Source of the DNA: an uncultured Synechococcus sp.
Lineage (GTDB): Bacteria; Cyanobacteriota; Cyanobacteriia; Phormidesmidales; Phormidesmidaceae
DNA length: 57,156 nucleotides
Assembly: GCA_937911865.1 (NCBI GenBank)
Contig: CALDSK010000219.1
Coordinates: 1-57,156 of the forward strand
Direction of reading: 5' to 3'
Within the stretch, counting starts at the first letter, position 1, and each line of letters opens with the position of its first letter. Made by a program: the position numbers and the translations under genes. The notes below the pieces were generated by a model. That model saw only the letters and a list, made by a program, of their open reading frames with translations. It was not told where the DNA came from and made no database searches. Shown here one piece after another: positions 9,401 through 20,100 of the stretch.

Positions 9401-9885
9401 TCGTTTAGCTGTATGAGTCCCACACGCAACAGAGGGCCTGACTTTAAGTCAAAAACCTGCTGCGCATGCGCTTTGATCAGCTCATCTACCCTCGCTGTTT
9501 GCTCAGCCTGAGAGATATGGCTTAACTCTATTATCGGCAGCTTAATTTTTTGGGATTGAGCAATCACCTGCATCGGTTGACCCTCCACAAGGGTGAAGGT
9601 TGTGCGCAGCGTTTCATGTCGCTCTGTGATGGCATTAAAACTTTTCTCTAAGGCCGCTACATTAACGCGCCCTGTGAGTCGTGTAGGAAATGCAAGATTA
9701 TATAGACACTTTTCTGGCTGTAATCGTTCCATAAACCACATCCGCTGCTGCGCAAATGAAAGCGGGAGAAGAAATACATTTTCTTCTTGCTCCTCTTCTG
9801 TCGTCTCAAGCGAACTGTTTGAGGCTTTTTCTAGGGCCTTACTTTCTAGAGCCTTACTTTCTAGGGCTTTATAAGTATCCTGCAT
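6448..9885 (-). CDS. nonribosomal peptide synthetase, C-A(Gly)-T
   Basis: A single extension module of 1145 residues. C domain about 40-470 with HHIVFDG near 174; A domain about 500-1000 with SGSTGKPKG near 663; T domain with LGGHSLL Ser near 1064. Eye-read specificity residues are D-I-L-Q-L-G-M-I-W, almost the known glycine code DILQLGLIW, so it should add Gly. The start has a good ribosome site (AGGAG, 7-nt spacing). The N-terminus carries three KALES-type repeats from a 15-bp duplication instead of the KQALL docking segment seen in several sister proteins. A second repeat (AERKAQAERK) links A and T. The C-terminus is a Lys/Arg-rich tail (about 25 residues) that probably docks to the following PKS. 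No epimerase or methyltransferase is present. Confidence 0.92.
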   Translation of the reverse strand: MQDTYKALESKALESKALEKASNSSLETTEEEQEENVFLLPLSFAQQRMWFMERLQPEKCLYNLAFPTRLTGRVNVAALEKSFNAITERHETLRTTFTLVEGQPMQVIAQSQKIKLPIIELSHISQAEQTARVDELIKAHAQQVFDLKSGPLLRVGLIQLNDTESILLLTAHHIVFDGWSMGIFLKELEGFYDAFCGDQSFTLPELPIQYGDFAVWQRNRLQGDTLETHAAYWQEKLSGTLPVLALPCDRPRPKSQTYAGAVDLFSLPKPLTQALLAFAQREGSTLFMVLLTAFNILLYRYSGQEDLLVGTPIANRNQAEIEGLIGVFINTLVLRSDLSGNPSVRELLRRVRQTTLEAYSHQDFPFEKIIESLQLDRDLGQSPLFQVMLVLQNQPINDLKLANLKLSAIEFENPISQFDLTVSLAETEQGLLGRLEYSTDLFDQSTIFRLWGHFQTLLENIVNSPTLPIAKVPLLPQTEWQQLTHEWSNSKNYLPFDPQTIYQRFEAQVKQNPASIAAIFENQQLSYQQLDQRAGEVADFLKKLGVSSGGLVGICVERSLHMLACLLGILKAGGAFVPLDPSHPSERLQLILEDAQLTYVLTQTSLISTLQSHQAQTNRLLIDIHNISDECYAQTLLAARVERPTPTEQSLSRDLAYVIYTSGSTGKPKGVQIAHHAVVNFLISIQKKLGLKGDETFLAITTIAFDISILEIFLPLVTGSTVVIASSEDARNGTKLAEILAQFDVNIMQATPTTWQMLLASGWKGRPHFKALCGGEALPTGLATQLLEQTVELWNMYGPTETTIWSTLCQINSEFQTIPIGRPIDNTEVYILDAHLNPVPVGIPGELLIGGDGLAKGYLNRLDLTAEKFIQHPFSGDSSAKLYKTGDLVRYLPNGMIKYIGRRDSQVKIRGYRIELGEIESALQQHPTVEKAVVMANEYGPHDQRLAAYIVVSQSASTGIEYDYAWENQLQQHLKEKLPNYMIPTEWAVLDAFPSTPNGKIDRKRLPQLGEVHPAERKAQAERKVQAQRKVQAPPKTDIEKSIANIWATVLKREQIGVQDSFFDLGGHSLLLIQVHDRLSTDLNINVDLLDLFKYPTIQTFAAYLSDQPSQLIQVSIGNERAQKRQASRKRRRKEKKKEMRQAQN
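9831..9875. repeat. 15-bp tandem repeat in the Gly module start
   Basis: Units at 9831-9845 and 9846-9860 differ at one base, and a partial third unit follows. They encode the repeated KALES in the first 20 residues. The length keeps the frame. Confidence 0.8.
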
Positions 9886-9963
9886 TTTGCTCTCCTGATA
9901 AAATCTGCTGGCTTATAGCCTGTTCCCGTGCTGAGAACTGGCGAATCGCAGGTTAACGCTCTC

Positions 9964-12900
9964 TCAACTGAGTGTGTTACGACTGTATAACCGACGCGAA
10001 ACTGGCTTTATGCTGGTATCTTCTTTGTTTTTATCTTTATTTTGATCCTTAGGCTTGCATTTAGAAATCTCTTCTGACAAAGCAGAGACTGTAGGATGCT
10101 CAAAAATCTTAAACAGCGACAAATCGATATTAAAAGACTGTCGAATATGGGAAATCATTTGAGTTGCTAGCAGTGAATGTCCCCCTAGCTCAAAGAAATT
10201 ATCATGTCTGCCAACGATATCTACACGCAGCAACGCTTGCCAAATTTCTACGAGCTTTTTCTCAGTAGAGGTCTGAGGAGAGGCGTCTTCTTGGCCTTGA
10301 GCTAGCTGTAAGTCCAGCAGTTTAAGCGCACTTTCATTCACCTGGCCATTGGCAAGACGCGGTATCTCATCTATTTTTAGAAAAGAGCAGCTGCTGACTG
10401 TCGAAAATCGATCGTGTAGCGTTAGCTGATCTAACTTGACGCTTAGCGATGACGCATCTGTAGCCGTTGGCTCAGGTTTGAGCGTGAAGAAAGCAGCCAT
10501 CTTTTGCAGTGTCTCACATGCCGAGAGACACACCTGACGAATATTAGGTTTACGCCGATCAAGACCGACGACGTACTGCCCTGGCGGTAACGATAAGCAT
10601 GCCTGTAGGGAGTGCCAGCCTTGGGCTTTAGAAAGCACATGAAACCCCATCTGTCGGGATATTTCGACTGTTGAGTCTGGTGCATCCTGACTCATGCCTG
10701 TCGCCTGCCACATGCTCCAGTTGATAGAGTATGTGTTGGGATGACCATGGGTGCGTTGATAGTGACAAAGATAATCAAGAAAGCTGCTGGCAGCGGCATA
10801 GGCTCCAAAGGTTGCCCCCCCAAATAAGGCATTAACAGAGGAAAATCCAACAAAGAGTGCGTCTGGTCTGTTAGCGAGTAGCTGCTGAGCTAAAACGTAG
10901 GATCCATAGACTTTGGCTTTCCACATCCATTCAACAGTTTCGAGCGTTTCTGTGGCCATCACATGCTTATCCGCCTCCTGCCAGTGTTTACCCAGATTCC
11001 CCTCACTGGCAAGATGTAAAACCCCATCTAAAGGCTGTTGCCAGTGTTGTTCCGCTTCGGTAACGATGGCTTCTAAGGCCTTCAGATTACAAATATCCGC
11101 CGAGCGATAAACTACATCTTTCGTTAAAGATTTAAGGCTCTGTAAACGACGAATTTTATCGGCAAACGCGGTTTCATTTTCGAGATGGTGCGGCCACTCG
11201 TGGTGAGGGGGTAGCTCGGTCCGCCCCACTAGAATTAACTTGGCTGGGCCATGCTGTAGGATGTCGCGGGTAAGGGCGATCGCCACGCCACCCAAGCCGC
11301 CCGTGAGCAAATACACGCCGCCTGTTTTTAGAGCAATCGGCTGATGGGATACGCTTTGCCATTTAATCGGTGTTAGCGCCGCTACCCACCGTTGGCCCTG
11401 ACGATAGGCGATCTCAGTGTCCACTAGTGGCTGAGTCAGCTCATCCACTATCCAATCAGCCTGTTGCATACTCGCAACAGAATTAGGTAAGTCGACATGC
11501 TGGCAACCAAGCCATGGTAGCTCAAGCGGAAGCGTATGAAGAAATCCTGGTAAGGTGCCATGGGTGCAAACTGTCTTTTCCTCAGACTGTATCGCCTGGA
11601 GATTCGCGCTCACTGCTATTAGACGTGTAGGCGAGGGTGTCTCATTGTCTTGAGCCAACGCTTGAATCAGAAACAGCAGGCTGCAGGTGCCATGATATTG
11701 AGCCTCCTGAAGCAACTCACGGGAACTAAAGGCGTCTGGATGAGTGTGATAGGCTCCCAGGTACAAAATTGTAGCAATCTCGCATCCCGCACTGCGCAGA
11801 GCCTCGACTAGTCGATGATAATGCTGGGGCTGTTGTAGATTAAGTTCGTAGTGGCAAGAGCTAAGCTGTTTAAAGTGTGGCGCTGCCGAGACCTTAATAT
11901 AAGCAATCTCTTTCTGGTCAAATCGCTGACAGAGATATGCGCCCAGGCCAAGGGTGTCCATAAACACTAGGATGGAGCCACTAAGCACAAACTCCTCTAC
12001 CACCGAGCGAGACTGTTTTGGCAGCCAGTGGCGCTGATAGAACCAATCAGGTAGCGTATTATCGTTTGTGCTTAGAAGGTCAATTTTCTTGAGCGTAGCG
12101 TCAAAGTCGCCGCTTTCAAACTTTTGCCTTAAAGCCGTTCGCTGAATCTTGCCAATCGCGGTTTTGGGAATATCAGCTTTATGAAGGGGAACCAAATAGG
12201 ACGGATTAACCGCCATTTTGGTCACCAGCGCTTGGCGAATGTCTTGGAGCTGTTGGTACAAACTAGCCGCAGGAACAGTAGAGTGAAAGAAAATAGCAGA
12301 GTGGAAGAAAATCGCTAGCTGATCGGTCTGACTATGGCGATCGCGTACCACACAAGCAGCCGTGAACGAAACATCAACGCCAGCGACCGTTTCAACAATG
12401 GCTTCTAGCTCATGACTATGAAAGTTGACACCGTTGATGATGATGACATCCTTCTTCCGCCCTGTTAGCGTCAACTGCCCGTTTTGCAAAAAGCCAAGAT
12501 CACCCGTATCGAACCATCCCTCATCAGAAAGAACAGATTGAGTTAATTCAGGTTGACCATAATAGCCCAAGGTGACCATCGGCCCTTTGACTTGAAGTCG
12601 TCCGATCGTGGTTTCTGGCAAAACCTGCTGATCATCATTGACAATTCGCATTGTCAGGCCTGGTATTGGCGCACCCACCTCAACAAAGGTCTGATCATCA
12701 GTCGTTGAAGCTAACGAGAAACAGTCAGAATAAGATGCCACCGATGACGTTTCCGACATGCCCCAGGCCGGATGCATCACCTCTTGAGCAAGGCCGTAGG
12801 GCTGCAACCGCTCTAAAAAGCGGCGAGCGGTTGCAGCGACAATAGATTCTCCCCCATTTAGAATAAATTTCAGACAGGAGAGCTCCCAACGCCTGCCTTC

Positions 12901-15900
12901 TATTGCTTGCGTCTGTTGATTAATTAACCCAAAGGCAAAGCTCGGTGCCCAGGTACTCGTCACGCGGTATTGATGAATCCAATCAATCCACCGTAAGGGA
13001 TTTTGTAAAACATCTTGAGTGGCCGCATGGAGCTGGTGAGTACCCGCATAGAGATCTCGCAAATGGAACATCACAATTCCACCTACGTGGTCTAGTGGAA
13101 ACCAATTTAGAGAGATATCATCCCTAGAAAACTGAGTGTGTGCTAAATCAGCAGCGCAGTGAGCCACTAGACTACGATGGCTGTGCATAACCGCTTTGGG
13201 TGTACCTGTGCTCCCTGAGGTCAACAGCATAAGCGCAAGATCGTCTGGCTGACAGTCATGCCAGTTCATATCTGGCGCTGCTTGAGTGAGCTGTTCAACC
13301 GTAGATATTTGCAGACCCGCCATGGGCACCAGCGCCGGGAGGTTTTGCAATGACGGCTCAAGGGCGGCAGCAGTCATGATTAAAGGCTGGTCAAATAGCT
13401 TCCAGGCATGATAGAGCTTGTCAATCGTGCTATTGGCCTGCTGATAGCTTGGTGCAATTCCGACAGGAACGGGCACAATCCCCCCTAGAATACAGCCCCA
13501 CAACGCAGGAATGAGCTGGCGATTGTTCTCTAGCTGAAAAATAACGATATCTCCAGGATTTAGCCCTGATGCTTTTAGCCCCCCTAAAATACACTGCGCT
13601 TCTTCCAGCAGATCTGGATATGATTGCAGAAGACTGTCACTTTCAGTGTGCAGGTAAACGATACCGTTATCGGGTGCCTGCTGTGATGTTCGCTTTAGAA
13701 CTTCTGATAAGACTGTGGGCGCTTCATCCGCCAAAGAGAGCGATTTACCATGAGTAATAGCTAGCGATACTTGAGAGAGATTCGATGACGCTTCAAATGG
13801 AGATGTCGTGCCAGAATCCTGCTGCTCAAAATGCTGTAGCGCTTTCCACCCAGGCAGCAAGTCTGACATATGCAAAGGTTGCATATTAGGGTGGTGATCT
13901 TTTAGAACAACGACCGCTTGATCAACATTGGATATCTCCTGTAGCCGCTTTTGCCATTGATTTTGTAGTTCAGCGTCAATTACCTCTAGCTGTGCTAGGG
14001 CCGCTTCATCAATCTGCCCTTTGTTGTTTAGGGGAATGCAAGAAACAGAAACATAGGACGTAGGTAATGCTATTCGGGGAAGCTTTGACGCTAAAAAGGT
14101 TGAATATTTCTCAGCGATGCCTTCAGAGACAGCCTGCCTTGATGGCACAACATATGCCACCAGTTCCTGGTGACGAGTGGTCGCTTGCCCGTCGGATTGT
14201 TTACTGGCCTGTTTCAAGATAACTGCACAGTCTTCGATATCTGGCCTGTTCAAGAGGAGAGTTTCAATCTGGCTGAGAGCGATCTGATCGCCACGGTGCC
14301 AAACGTGCCGCTGTTTTGTTTGACATAACTCAAGAGTTCGTTCATCGATCCAGCGCCCAACATCGCCAGTTCTTAATAATGGCGTGTCAGGCAATAGAGT
14401 GTCAGGCGTTGGCAGCGCGTTAGAAGTTGGCAGCATGCCTTGGCTGAGGTTCGTCACGTTAACAAGGTCACTGTTGCCTTCTCCATATCTGTCACTGAGG
14501 ATAAATTCTGGATCCGCAAAATAAATATCCCCCCAAATACCCATCGGGACTGGCTGCAAACTGCTATCTAAGACATAAATCCCTTGGGTTGTTGGATGAC
14601 CAATGGGGTAACACTCGCTCTCTGACTCCAGTTTTTCTGCCTGCAACGCGATCGGAATAGAGATGCCTGGTGGCTGGTAAAAATAGGCAAAATCACAGTT
14701 TAACCGTTGATAAAATTCATGGACTGTATCACGGTGTAGAACCTCACCGCTGCATAGAACATAACGCAAGCATTCAAGACCAGAGGTGATGCCTTCGGAT
14801 ACTAGTTTGGAGACATCGGACGGTAGTAAGTGAGCCACGCTAACCTGGCTAGCACTCATCCACTGTCGGAGGCTGACGCTGGTCAATGACTCACTAAAAC
14901 AATCGCGTCCAAACACAACGCAGCTCCCCTGGCTGAGGGGCCAGAGGATATCGCGGATGACAGCATGACCGACAAAGGGAGACGCGCAAAGTACTCGGTC
15001 TGAATCGACTAAGTTAACTGTCTGCTGTAGCCACGCTAAAAGCTGATTAATGTTCCTATGGCTGATGGTCACTGGGTGACCAGTGTCGTTGAGGATGGCG
15101 GCTGGCTGCTCAGGAGAAACGGGCTGAACTGATGACGCTGCTTTGGGGTCTAGCTTGACGTCAGATCCATGACTATTTAGGCAGATGACGTTGGCAAAAC
15201 CACCTTTGGAAAGGTCTGACTCAAAGCGCCTGCTGGTGACAACAGCGCTCACCTGCTGCTTCTGGAGTATCGATGTGGTGTAGGCCACAGAGTTCTCTGG
15301 GTTGGTAAGCATGTAAGCGACTCCCGTCTGCAATGCCCCCAACAGGCCAACTATCAGATCAATGCCCGGCTTCAAGTAGATTCCTAAAACATCGTCCTTA
15401 CCCAGCTCCAGCGTCTGAAGGGTATCGGAAAGTTGATCAACTTGATGTTGAAGCTGTTGATAGGTAATCTGTTCATTTTCTAAAACGGCGGCGATCGCAT
15501 CTGGCGTTTCCTTAACCTGTCGGATAAAGCGCTGAGAAAAACAATCAACCGTAAACGACTGAAACCGCTCACCTGATTTGAGTCGCTCTTTCCGTTCAGA
15601 TGGCGTCAGCAAATTCAACCTAGAGACCTGCTGAGATGGCCGCTCAACAATATCTGTGAGCAGTGCTCGAAAATGACCTAACAGCTTTGTGACGGTTGTA
15701 TCATCAAATAAATCCGTACTGTATTCAATAAAAATAGTCAAGCTCTCAGGACTTTCCCAGACGTATACCATCAAGTCAAACCGAGCAAACTCACCGTTGA
15801 CTGACAGAGGCTTAGCAGTCATCTCAGCAAACGCTAAAGAGGCTTGTGAAGCCTGCTCAAAAGCAAATAGGACTTGAAACAGCGGCTGATAGCTTGCGTT

Positions 15901-17106
15901 TCGTTCAGGTTTGATTTCCTCAATTAGCTTGTCGAACGGTAAATCCTGGTGGTTGTAAGCGCCCAGGGTTGTTTCACGGACCTGCTTTAGCAGCTCTCGA
16001 AACGAAAGCTGCTCCGATAGCTTAGTCCGCAGTGCCAACGTATTCACGAAGAAGCCAATCAATCCCTCTATCTCAGTTCGATTTCTATTGGCAATGGGCG
16101 TTCCGACTGTAACATCTTCTTGCCCAGAGTATCGATAAAGTAAAACATTAAGGGCGGTCAGCATCACCATAAATAGGGTGCTACTCTCCTGCTTTGCAAT
16201 CGCTCGTATCTGCTGAGCTAGCGATGAGGGCAGCGCCAAGGACTGGGTTGCCCCTCGATAGGAGGGATGCTGCCTTCTCGGCCGAGCGACCATTAGCTCT
16301 AACGGCGGCAAGTCTCCCGCCAGCTTATCTTGCCAATAGGTTAACTGCTTTGTCAGGGTTTCTCCCTGCATCCACTTTTGCTGCCATACGGCAAAATCTG
16401 CATACTGCAACGACAGATCAGTGAGTGAAGCGGTTTCTCCCCTGACTGAGGCAGAATAGAGGGTCGCTAGTTCTTGCAGTAAGACATCTAGAGACCAGCC
16501 ATCAAAGATAATATGATGAGCATTCAGACATAAAATATGCTCAGATTCGCTAAAGCGTAGCAGCGTTGCTTTAAATAATGGACCTTTTTCAAGGTCAAAC
16601 TGATGTCTCGTTTCTTTTTGAACAAAGGCTTTGATGACGGCTGCTTTCTCTTGAACTACCCTCTTTTGATCAGCGCTCTCTTGATTAGCGCTCTCTTGAA
16701 CTGCGCTCTCTTGAACTGCGCTTTTTTGATCAAATAGCTCGCGCTGATCGATTTGAAACAGTGAGAGCTGATGATTGTTTACCTGCTGAATGGGCTGATC
16801 TTGGCGCGTTGTAAACGTCGTTCTAAGGATTTCATGGCGCTGAACAATCTGATTGAGGCACTGCTCTAACAAGGGGACGTCAAGGCTTCCCTGTAGCTCT
16901 ACAAAGTTAGGTAAGTTATAAAAAGACGTACCGGGATTGAGCTGTTCTAAAAACCATATGCGCCGTTGGGAAAATGAAAGAACGGCTTTGTCAGCAGACT
17001 GGCGGCGAGGGATGCTATCAGTACTGGCTGCGGCTATTCCCTTTTCTTTAAGCAGCTTTTCTAGCAGTGCCTGCTTCTGACTAGAGAGCTTAAATCGATT
17101 ACTCAT
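9964..17106 (-). CDS. hybrid synthetase, C-psiA-FAAL-KR-T (second copy)
   Basis: A very large single module, 2380 residues. Order: docking segment (KQALLEKLLKE near 12-22); C domain (HHIIFDG near 200); degenerate A domain (about 530-1040) whose P-loop motif is lost (near 675) and whose catalytic A10 Lys is Gln (NNKGQID near 1030); fatty-acyl-AMP-ligase-like domain (about 1150-1660; SGSTGTPKAV near 1299, NWFPLDHVGG, GMSETS, TGDLGF, PKTAIGKIQR with Lys kept); PKS-type KR (about 1690-2180; TGGLGGVA near 1937, Ser in FSSVNALFGG, Tyr in GAYAAASS near 2102); a second A10-like remnant (LANGQVNESAL near 2252); T domain (LGGHSLL Ser near 2309). It probably loads a carboxylic acid through FAAL and reduces it to a hydroxy acid that the C domain esterifies. 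It overlaps the upstream Cys-module gene by 4 bp, so translation is probably coupled. It is a paralogue of 23992-31188. Confidence 0.9.
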   Translation of the reverse strand: MSNRFKLSSQKQALLEKLLKEKGIAAASTDSIPRRQSADKAVLSFSQRRIWFLEQLNPGTSFYNLPNFVELQGSLDVPLLEQCLNQIVQRHEILRTTFTTRQDQPIQQVNNHQLSLFQIDQRELFDQKSAVQESAVQESANQESADQKRVVQEKAAVIKAFVQKETRHQFDLEKGPLFKATLLRFSESEHILCLNAHHIIFDGWSLDVLLQELATLYSASVRGETASLTDLSLQYADFAVWQQKWMQGETLTKQLTYWQDKLAGDLPPLELMVARPRRQHPSYRGATQSLALPSSLAQQIRAIAKQESSTLFMVMLTALNVLLYRYSGQEDVTVGTPIANRNRTEIEGLIGFFVNTLALRTKLSEQLSFRELLKQVRETTLGAYNHQDLPFDKLIEEIKPERNASYQPLFQVLFAFEQASQASLAFAEMTAKPLSVNGEFARFDLMVYVWESPESLTIFIEYSTDLFDDTTVTKLLGHFRALLTDIVERPSQQVSRLNLLTPSERKERLKSGERFQSFTVDCFSQRFIRQVKETPDAIAAVLENEQITYQQLQHQVDQLSDTLQTLELGKDDVLGIYLKPGIDLIVGLLGALQTGVAYMLTNPENSVAYTTSILQKQQVSAVVTSRRFESDLSKGGFANVICLNSHGSDVKLDPKAASSVQPVSPEQPAAILNDTGHPVTISHRNINQLLAWLQQTVNLVDSDRVLCASPFVGHAVIRDILWPLSQGSCVVFGRDCFSESLTSVSLRQWMSASQVSVAHLLPSDVSKLVSEGITSGLECLRYVLCSGEVLHRDTVHEFYQRLNCDFAYFYQPPGISIPIALQAEKLESESECYPIGHPTTQGIYVLDSSLQPVPMGIWGDIYFADPEFILSDRYGEGNSDLVNVTNLSQGMLPTSNALPTPDTLLPDTPLLRTGDVGRWIDERTLELCQTKQRHVWHRGDQIALSQIETLLLNRPDIEDCAVILKQASKQSDGQATTRHQELVAYVVPSRQAVSEGIAEKYSTFLASKLPRIALPTSYVSVSCIPLNNKGQIDEAALAQLEVIDAELQNQWQKRLQEISNVDQAVVVLKDHHPNMQPLHMSDLLPGWKALQHFEQQDSGTTSPFEASSNLSQVSLAITHGKSLSLADEAPTVLSEVLKRTSQQAPDNGIVYLHTESDSLLQSYPDLLEEAQCILGGLKASGLNPGDIVIFQLENNRQLIPALWGCILGGIVPVPVGIAPSYQQANSTIDKLYHAWKLFDQPLIMTAAALEPSLQNLPALVPMAGLQISTVEQLTQAAPDMNWHDCQPDDLALMLLTSGSTGTPKAVMHSHRSLVAHCAADLAHTQFSRDDISLNWFPLDHVGGIVMFHLRDLYAGTHQLHAATQDVLQNPLRWIDWIHQYRVTSTWAPSFAFGLINQQTQAIEGRRWELSCLKFILNGGESIVAATARRFLERLQPYGLAQEVMHPAWGMSETSSVASYSDCFSLASTTDDQTFVEVGAPIPGLTMRIVNDDQQVLPETTIGRLQVKGPMVTLGYYGQPELTQSVLSDEGWFDTGDLGFLQNGQLTLTGRKKDVIIINGVNFHSHELEAIVETVAGVDVSFTAACVVRDRHSQTDQLAIFFHSAIFFHSTVPAASLYQQLQDIRQALVTKMAVNPSYLVPLHKADIPKTAIGKIQRTALRQKFESGDFDATLKKIDLLSTNDNTLPDWFYQRHWLPKQSRSVVEEFVLSGSILVFMDTLGLGAYLCQRFDQKEIAYIKVSAAPHFKQLSSCHYELNLQQPQHYHRLVEALRSAGCEIATILYLGAYHTHPDAFSSRELLQEAQYHGTCSLLFLIQALAQDNETPSPTRLIAVSANLQAIQSEEKTVCTHGTLPGFLHTLPLELPWLGCQHVDLPNSVASMQQADWIVDELTQPLVDTEIAYRQGQRWVAALTPIKWQSVSHQPIALKTGGVYLLTGGLGGVAIALTRDILQHGPAKLILVGRTELPPHHEWPHHLENETAFADKIRRLQSLKSLTKDVVYRSADICNLKALEAIVTEAEQHWQQPLDGVLHLASEGNLGKHWQEADKHVMATETLETVEWMWKAKVYGSYVLAQQLLANRPDALFVGFSSVNALFGGATFGAYAAASSFLDYLCHYQRTHGHPNTYSINWSMWQATGMSQDAPDSTVEISRQMGFHVLSKAQGWHSLQACLSLPPGQYVVGLDRRKPNIRQVCLSACETLQKMAAFFTLKPEPTATDASSLSVKLDQLTLHDRFSTVSSCSFLKIDEIPRLANGQVNESALKLLDLQLAQGQEDASPQTSTEKKLVEIWQALLRVDIVGRHDNFFELGGHSLLATQMISHIRQSFNIDLSLFKIFEHPTVSALSEEISKCKPKDQNKDKNKEDTSIKPVSRRLYSRNTLS
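16666..16725. repeat. four 15-bp tandem repeats inside a C domain
   Basis: Units at 16666-16680, 16681-16695, 16696-16710 and 16711-16725 encode a repeated QESAV/QESAN segment near residues 127-147 of the C domain. It sits between two conserved motifs, in what should be a surface loop. Confidence 0.85.
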
Positions 17107-20100
17107 CTTAAATGTTCCTCCATCGCCAGCGATGCGGTTTTTGTTGTCAGTAATGCTTCGGCATCTTGCTCTGAAAGGGTGGTCAGACTCAGCAGTAAAC
17201 TAGCAGTTTGTTCTACCCTGAGGCGTTCTGTCGGATCTTGCGCAATAACAGATATCTGTTGATCAATGGTCGGAGATTCAAATATCTGCTGCAAAGATAG
17301 CTCAACTTGAAGTGTCTCTCGAATGGCGGAAACGACCCTTGTGGCCAAGAGCGAATGCCCCCCTAAATCAAAGAAGAAATCATCCTTGATACCCACAGCG
17401 TCGACCTCTAAAACATCTTCCCAAATTCCCGCTAGTACCTGTTCTAAGTCTGTGCTTGGCACAATCAACTCTCGGCGACTATTTTGTTCAATGGCGTCGA
17501 GCGACGGCAGCTGTTTTCGGTCCACCTTGCCATTCGCTGTTAACGGCAGCGAATCTAGTGGTATAAACAGGCCCGGAACCATGTGAGTAGGCACCTTTGC
17601 TTTGATAAAATTATGCAGTTGCTCGCTGGCAGGTGCATCCGTATCTGAATGGGTCACAAAGTAGGCGACTAGCTGTTGCCGCTCATGCTCACTGCTGGCA
17701 ACATCAACAATTGCCGCTTCAATACCGGGATATTGTACAAGCGCAGCTTCAATTTCTCCTGGCTCAATCCGATGGCCACGAATCTTAATTTGAAAATCAA
17801 CTCGCCCTAAAAACTCAATGTTGCCGTTCGGATGGTAACAGCCTAAGTCTCCTGTGGCATATAGACGTTCTTGAGTGCGGGGGTGAATAATAAATTTTGC
17901 GGCTGTTTTTTGAGGTGCTTGCCAATATCCTTTGGCTACTTGGGTGCCTGCACAATACATTTGGCCGGGCACCCAGTCTGGACAGTCATCTAGCGCTTCG
18001 TTGAGAATGTAGTAGCGAGCATTTGCCATGGGCTTTCCGTATGGAATGCTGCGCCATGACTGTGCTAAAGACTCTGTTGTTAAATGACCGATGTTCCAAA
18101 TGGTTGTTTCTGTTGGGCCGCCAATACTGAGAATCTGCACATTTGGCAGAAACGCTTTGACGCGTTTGGGTAGGGAGACGGGTAACCAGTCGCCGCCTAA
18201 AATTATATGCCGTAGGGGAGGACGCGATAACGTTGGATGCGATTCTACATGCTCTACCCACATTTGCATCATTTGAGGAACAGAATTCCACAGGGTGATT
18301 TGATGTTGATTGAGCAGATCTGACCAGTGGGCTGGGTCTCTAGATGCATTGGGATTGGGCAAAACGATGGTGCCACCAGCGGCCAACAGACCAAAGATGT
18401 CATAGACTGATAAATCGTGGTGGAGGGCAGTTAGAGAGAGGATGCGATCGTCATGAGCAACCGACCACCGCCGATTGGTATGAACAACACAGTTAACAAC
18501 GTTGCGATGGGAAATCATGACCCCTTTGGGTGCGCCCGTCGTGCCGGATGTGTAAATCACATACGCCAAGTCATCCAGCGTTTGCTCCACAGGTAATAAA
18601 GCCTTCGCCGCATCATCGCCGAGCTGATCTGTGTCGAGACAAATCTGCGGTATGTGTTCAGGAAAAGACTGTTGTTCTTTGACCCATGATTGCGTCAAAA
18701 TTACTGTCGCTTGACTGTTGTCAAGCAGATAAAGCAGTCGCTCTTTGGGCGTCGTTGGGTCAATTGGCACATAGGCGGCTCCTGAGATAAGTGTTCCTAG
18801 AACCGCAACAATTTGCTCCCAACCCTTCTCCATAATAATGGCGATGAGTGTTTGGTTATGATCACGCAGCGATTTCGGCGGCTCCTTTGTTAGCTGCTTT
18901 AGTGTTAGCTGCTTTAGAGACTGTCCTAGCTGATTTGCAGCCAGCGACAGCTCCTGATAAGTCAACGTCCGATGCGTATCGATGATGGCTGGCGCGTTGG
19001 GATAGCGAGCAACAGACGCTGCAACCAGCTCATGTAAGCACTGGTCGGGCGTTGGGGTAGCGGTATTGTTAACAACAGCGCGCTGCGGCTGCTGGTGTGT
19101 GGGGATCAAACGTTGTCGGTTGCTTGCCTGCCACGCCCAGTCGGGGGCTGCCAAATTATTCAACAGTTGGCAGTAGGCATTAAACATCGTATCCATCATG
19201 CCAGATGGGAAAAGATCTTCGACAATATCCCAATTAAAATCTAGGCTGCCATCCACTTCCTCAATATGCTGGTTGTCTAACCACACTTGAGGCGTTTGGC
19301 TCAACATGTCAACGAGATTTCCTAGTGATCCCAATGATCCTTTTGTTTGACTATCACCTGTTTGACTATCATTCTCTTGAACAACACTTTGGGGCGCTGT
19401 TGTAAAGACAATGGGGAAGTTTATGCTGCCAGCGTCCAACTTTTGAATTCTGCTAATTTCCCGTAACACCCTAACACCGCTGACATATTGTTGATCGAGA
19501 TCTTGCCAAAGCTGACGCTGTAAGCGCTGCGCTCGGATCTCGAACGATTCATTGCCTGAATTATCTACCTCCAATAATGAAAATGAAGCAAATTCGCCAA
19601 TAATTTCATTGACTTGAGGATGTAACGGTAAGCGATTAAAGCGGGGGACATTAATGGTGAATCGAGGAGATTTACTCCACAGGGTTAAAACCTCGGCGTA
19701 AGCAGCTAGCAAAAGCCCTGTTGTCGTTAATCCTTTTTGTCCGGCTACAGCCTTTAGCCGCTGCCATTTAGCCGCTGAGAGTTGTGATTGAAACCTCTTA
19801 AATTCGGGTTCTTTGAGCGCTGATGGACTGATGGCTAAAGGCAGTTCTGGTGCTGGCGGCAAAGTGATAATTTTTTGTTGCCAATACGCTAATGAACGCT
19901 TGAACAGCTCTGAGCGTTCTGACTCAATGATGGACATCACATAGTCACGGAATGAAAGCTCAAGCGCGGGTAAAGATGCCTGAGGATTTTCATATAGCTG
20001 AACCAAGTCACGGAACAGTATTTGGAAGCTTCCTCCATCAATACACCAACCATCTAGGCTCAGGTACAACATGGTTTTGGTGGCGTCAACTTGGGCGGCC

